8,316 nucleotides of DNA, from assembly GCA_029934215.1 (NCBI GenBank), contig JAOZMR010000116.1, positions 1 to 8,316 of the forward strand, given 5' to 3'. The first letter of the stretch is position 1; every line of letters starts with the position of its first letter. A model generated the notes under the pieces. That model was not told where the DNA came from. It saw only the letters and a program-made list of their open reading frames with translations, and ran no database searches. The position numbers and the translations under genes were made by a program. The DNA comes from Pontiellaceae bacterium. GTDB lineage: Bacteria; Verrucomicrobiota; Kiritimatiellia; Kiritimatiellales; Tichowtungiaceae. This document shows positions 5,648 to 8,316 of the stretch, piece after piece.

Positions 5648-6955
5648 ATGACTTTGAAAACGATCTATCCTATTTCTGCTTTTGGCGGGGAGCTTCGCGT
5701 TCCTGGCGACAAGAGTGTTTCCCAGCGCATTGCCATGCTCGCTGCCCTTGCGAAGGGAACAAGCGAGATTCTCGGCTTCCTTACAGGCGAGGATGCGCTA
5801 AGTACGCTGCACGCGGTTTGTGCGCTTGGTGCGTCGGCGAGGTTTGATGGCGACGTGCTTTTGATTTCTGGAACGGGAGGGGGGTTTAAGGAGCCGGCGA
5901 GTCCTCTCGATATGGGAAACTCTGGAACAGGTACGCGCCTCCTGGCTGGACTGCTCGCAGGACAAAATATGACGGTGACAATGACGGGCGATGACTCGCT
6001 ATCGCGCCGTCCAATGGGGCGAATTAAGGACCCTCTCGAAGAAATGGGCGCGCAGATTGAGCTGACGGGCGAGAAAGGTACGCTTCCAATGAGGATCTCT
6101 GGAACGCCTCTTCAGGGAATTCGTTACGAGCTTCCGATGGCCTCCGCACAGGTGAAGTCTTGCGTCCTACTTGCAGGACTATTCGCAGAGGGCAAGACGA
6201 CGGTGGTGGAGCCGCGCCCGACTCGCGACCATACCGAAAAACTTTTCCAAACCTTGGAAATTCCTATCGTTGTGAATGGGCTGGAGATTAGTCTCCAGGG
6301 CTTGGGTCCAACCGGACCAGAAATCAATGGCTGCAAGATCACAGTGCCAGGCGATTTTTCATCCGCCGCTTTTTGGATTGCGGCGGTGGCTGCGCGGCCC
6401 GGCGCCGAGCTGGTGATTCGCAACGTTGGGCTGAACCCAAGACGCACCGCGTTGCTGGATGTTTTACGTCGAATGGGCGCATTGATCGAGACGGAACTCG
6501 ATGTGGTGAACGGCGATCCGATCGGGTCGGTCTTTGTACACGGGACATCGTTGTCCGGCACAGAGATTTGTGGCGATGAAATACCGAATCTGATTGATGA
6601 GATACCAATGATCGCCGCGATTGGTGCGCTGGCGGAAGGCGAGACGATCATTCGCGATGCAGCGGAACTGCGTGTGAAAGAATCGGACCGCATTGCGGTG
6701 ACAACCGCGCATTTACGTGCATTTGGCGTGGAGGTTGATGAGCGTTCCGATGGAATGACAGTGCGTGGCCCCGTCCAACTATCCACACCGAAAGAACCAC
6801 TAGCGTCGCACGGAGATCACCGTATTGCAATGGCGATGGCAATTCTTGCGACGTTCGCCGATGCACCTGCACAGATCAACGATGTGGATTGTGTGGCGAC
6901 CTCATATCCTGATTTCTGGAAACATTTAGAGCAGCTAGGTGGACGAGTAGTCTGA
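5648..6955 (+). CDS. aroA: 3-phosphoshikimate 1-carboxyvinyltransferase (EPSP synthase)
   Basis: This joins shikimate-3-phosphate and phosphoenolpyruvate in the sixth step of the shikimate pathway, leading to chorismate and the aromatic amino acids. The protein has 435 residues, normal for the family. Active-site segments are VPGDKSVSQR with Lys22 and Arg27, the PEP loop NSGTGTR (91-97), SLSRRPMGR (117-125), SAQVK (166-170), Asp317 in NLIDEIP, KESDR (344-348), HGDHR (388-392) and SYPDF (419-423). Three motifs used to mark class II enzymes are present: DKS, SAQVK and RDHTE (193-197). The fourth, N-x-T-R, reads NPRR (263-266). The PEP loop keeps glycine at the position that is alanine in the CP4 enzyme. 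The start is ATG 5648 because GGAG lies six bases upstream. The gene is followed after 37 bp by a glycosyltransferase, perhaps co-transcribed. Identity is certain. Confidence 0.97.
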   Translation: MTLKTIYPISAFGGELRVPGDKSVSQRIAMLAALAKGTSEILGFLTGEDALSTLHAVCALGASARFDGDVLLISGTGGGFKEPASPLDMGNSGTGTRLLAGLLAGQNMTVTMTGDDSLSRRPMGRIKDPLEEMGAQIELTGEKGTLPMRISGTPLQGIRYELPMASAQVKSCVLLAGLFAEGKTTVVEPRPTRDHTEKLFQTLEIPIVVNGLEISLQGLGPTGPEINGCKITVPGDFSSAAFWIAAVAARPGAELVIRNVGLNPRRTALLDVLRRMGALIETELDVVNGDPIGSVFVHGTSLSGTEICGDEIPNLIDEIPMIAAIGALAEGETIIRDAAELRVKESDRIAVTTAHLRAFGVEVDERSDGMTVRGPVQLSTPKEPLASHGDHRIAMAMAILATFADAPAQINDVDCVATSYPDFWKHLEQLGGRVV

Positions 6956-6982
6956 GTCCTCAATATTCAATAGCCCTTTGTT

Positions 6983-6986
6983 AGGA
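6983..6986 (+). promoter_or_regulatory. ribosome binding site deciding the glycosyltransferase start
   Basis: AGGA ends six bases before the ATG at 6993. A TTG at 6978 is in frame but lies upstream of this site, so the shorter form starting MDSIELS is preferred. Confidence 0.7.
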
Positions 6987-6992
6987 AGAAAG

Positions 6993-8129
6993 ATGGATTC
7001 CATTGAACTCAGCATAATAATTCTGACGTGCCACCGCATTGACCGGTGTCACGACAGTCTGCTTCATAATCAAGCTGCATTGGCGCACCGTGCCTGCGAG
7101 TGGTGGATTATCAATAACGGCGGGACAGACTTTTCTCTACCCGATGGTTTAACGCAGCCGACGCATTTGCTGCAAATGCCTACAAACCTCGGAACCGCCG
7201 CACGCAACAAAGCACAGCCGAATGGACGCTACGTGCTGATGCTCGACGACGATGCCTACATCGAGCAAGAAACCATCGATTCTGCCATTCGAGAGATGGA
7301 ACAAAACCCAGGAGCCGGCGGTGTGATTCTTCCTGTTGAAGGAGAAGGATGCCTGCTTCAAACCGTTTTTCATGGTTGCGCCGTACTCTTCTCCACGCCG
7401 GTCCTGAACATCATCAACGGATACCCAGATCATTATCTCTACTACGGAGAAGAATACGATGTCGCCTTCCGCATGACCGCCGCGAATTTTCATATGCGCC
7501 CCACGCTGCAAGACGTTCCGTCGGTCCGACATGTTCGCGATAGTGGCGGACGCAACATAGACCACATTATGTACCGACTGATTCGAAACAATGCATACTG
7601 CTGGATACGTTGCCTGCCATGGCGCGAAATCCTTCCGGCCCTGCTCGACACACTTCACCGCTACAACCACGTCTCGCGAAAAGAAAAAGCCCGTGCCGGT
7701 TTTTGGCGAGGCGTACGTGCCGTACCCTACGCGCTCTGGCGCGGGCTTCGCAATCGTTCTCCAATGACACAGCAGCAGTTTGAGCACATCGCCATGTTCA
7801 ATCAGCTAAAAGAACTCCGCCCCATAAACGGAAGCAACGAGCTGATCCTATGCGGCATCGGTAAATTTATGCGCTCCACCATACAGCGCCTACAGCAACA
7901 AGGGTGGAACATCATCGCCATCGCCGAAACCAACCCAAGCTTCCTAGAGACAAAATTACGGAAAATCCCAGTCATCACAAAAGAGGAAGCCTTAACAAAA
8001 ACCAACACCTGGATCCTGACGGGGCTACTTGCCGCTCCAGCAAACCGACGATGGATAAACGAGTTCAAAAAGAAGAACTACGAACCAATCAACAATGGCG
8101 AGATCCAGATCCTAAAACCTATGGTTTGA
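6993..8129 (+). CDS. family 2 glycosyltransferase with C-terminal Rossmann-like domain
   Basis: This 378-residue protein has two parts. Residues 5 to about 215 are a GT-A fold family 2 glycosyltransferase: LSIIILTCHR opens the first strand, WWIINNGG (37-44) the nucleotide-sugar site, NLGTAARN (65-72) the usual phrase before the metal motif, and LDDDAY (84-89) carries the DxD that binds metal and sugar nucleotide. YYGEEYDVAFR (150-160) is the ED-type acceptor/base region. A basic stretch (225-255) links to residues 283-375. That part looks like a small dinucleotide-binding Rossmann fold: ELILCGIGKF, then IIAIAETNP as the second strand, then IPVITKEEAL. There are no membrane segments, so it probably acts at the cytoplasmic face on a glycan acceptor. 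The donor and acceptor cannot be inferred. The DNA is much richer in A and C than that of miaB. Confidence 0.87.
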   Translation: MDSIELSIIILTCHRIDRCHDSLLHNQAALAHRACEWWIINNGGTDFSLPDGLTQPTHLLQMPTNLGTAARNKAQPNGRYVLMLDDDAYIEQETIDSAIREMEQNPGAGGVILPVEGEGCLLQTVFHGCAVLFSTPVLNIINGYPDHYLYYGEEYDVAFRMTAANFHMRPTLQDVPSVRHVRDSGGRNIDHIMYRLIRNNAYCWIRCLPWREILPALLDTLHRYNHVSRKEKARAGFWRGVRAVPYALWRGLRNRSPMTQQQFEHIAMFNQLKELRPINGSNELILCGIGKFMRSTIQRLQQQGWNIIAIAETNPSFLETKLRKIPVITKEEALTKTNTWILTGLLAAPANRRWINEFKKKNYEPINNGEIQILKPMV

Positions 8130-8144
8130 TCCACGCCAAATAGA

Positions 8145-8316
8145 CTATTCATCAACATGCTCAGAGCTGAAGACCGAGCCCGTCTGCTGAAGCATACGAT
8201 CAAAATCGCTCATAAAAAGCCGATCCTGAACGATGCGGTATTTTTCAAATTCACTTTCGGCAGGTAGACTGTAATTTGAAATGCCCGCTTTTTAAAAATC
8301 GTGCCCCATGCCAGAA
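8145..8316 (-). pseudogene. 3' end of a RhuM-like gene, apparently frameshifted; cut by window edge
   Basis: On the minus strand a frame ending with TAG at 8147-8145 reads ISNYSLPAESEFEKYRIVQ, then DRLFMSDFDRML and a short tail. The phrase FEKYR-x-xQDRLF-x-SDFDR resembles the C-terminus of RhuM-family proteins, which are often found on mobile or accessory DNA and have no settled function. The frame is interrupted by TAA at 8294-8292, within a run of five T and five A (8289-8298). Adding one base there would join upstream HDF to LKAGISNYS. This suggests a one-base deletion, either a real lesion or an assembly error. Only about 20 bases lie beyond the lesion, so the rest of the gene is unseen. 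The family call rests on a short segment and is tentative. The gene converges on the glycosyltransferase with a 15-bp gap. Confidence 0.45.

Noticed and set aside
6124..6786. A 220-codon minus-strand frame inside aroA
   Set aside because: It is a shadow of the aroA coding frame: Ser/Arg/Pro-rich translation, no recognisable family.

Overview
This is an ordinary bacterial chromosomal stretch: gene-dense, no introns, Shine-Dalgarno sites of the GGAG/AGGA type, and housekeeping genes in short units on both strands. No rRNA, tRNA, CRISPR array, insertion sequence or phage module is visible. The host cannot be named from the sequence. The short degenerate tandem repeats between genes and the TTCCAA-tca-TTGGAA palindrome recall genomes of uncultured environmental bacteria (Kiritimatiellota/PVC or Chloroflexi-like lineages), but that is recollection with low confidence.

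Layout, left to right. At 1-35 a degenerate heptanucleotide array abuts the ribosome binding site of a CpXC-domain zinc-ribbon protein (46-732, +). The gap at 733-945 is a mosaic of short repeats. A minus-strand pair follows: methionyl-tRNA synthetase metG (1482-3428) and a SixA-like histidine phosphatase (946-1482), joined by a one-base TAATG overlap. metG lacks its own Shine-Dalgarno site; a possible five-codon minicistron ends on its start codon. Divergent from metG is a miaB-type tRNA methylthiotransferase (3589-4965, +), whose N-terminal extension contains another heptanucleotide repeat. A conserved uncharacterised 142-residue protein (4985-5413, -) converges on miaB. After a 234-bp divergent gap with a perfect 14-bp palindrome come aroA (EPSP synthase, 5648-6955, +) and, 37 bp on, a two-domain protein made of a family 2 glycosyltransferase and a C-terminal Rossmann-like domain (6993-8129, +). 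At the right edge lies the tail of a RhuM-like gene on the minus strand, apparently frameshifted at a T5/A5 run.

Functionally, metG and miaB both serve translation (tRNA charging and A37 modification), aroA makes the precursor of chorismate, and the glycosyltransferase probably acts in surface polysaccharide or glycan synthesis. The metG-sixA and aroA-glycosyltransferase pairs may be co-transcribed, but no shared pathway is evident.

I found no convincing new multi-gene system. The most interesting signals are the metG minicistron, the heptanucleotide repeats (one inside miaB), a reversal of strand composition across the window, and the unusual domain fusion in the glycosyltransferase.
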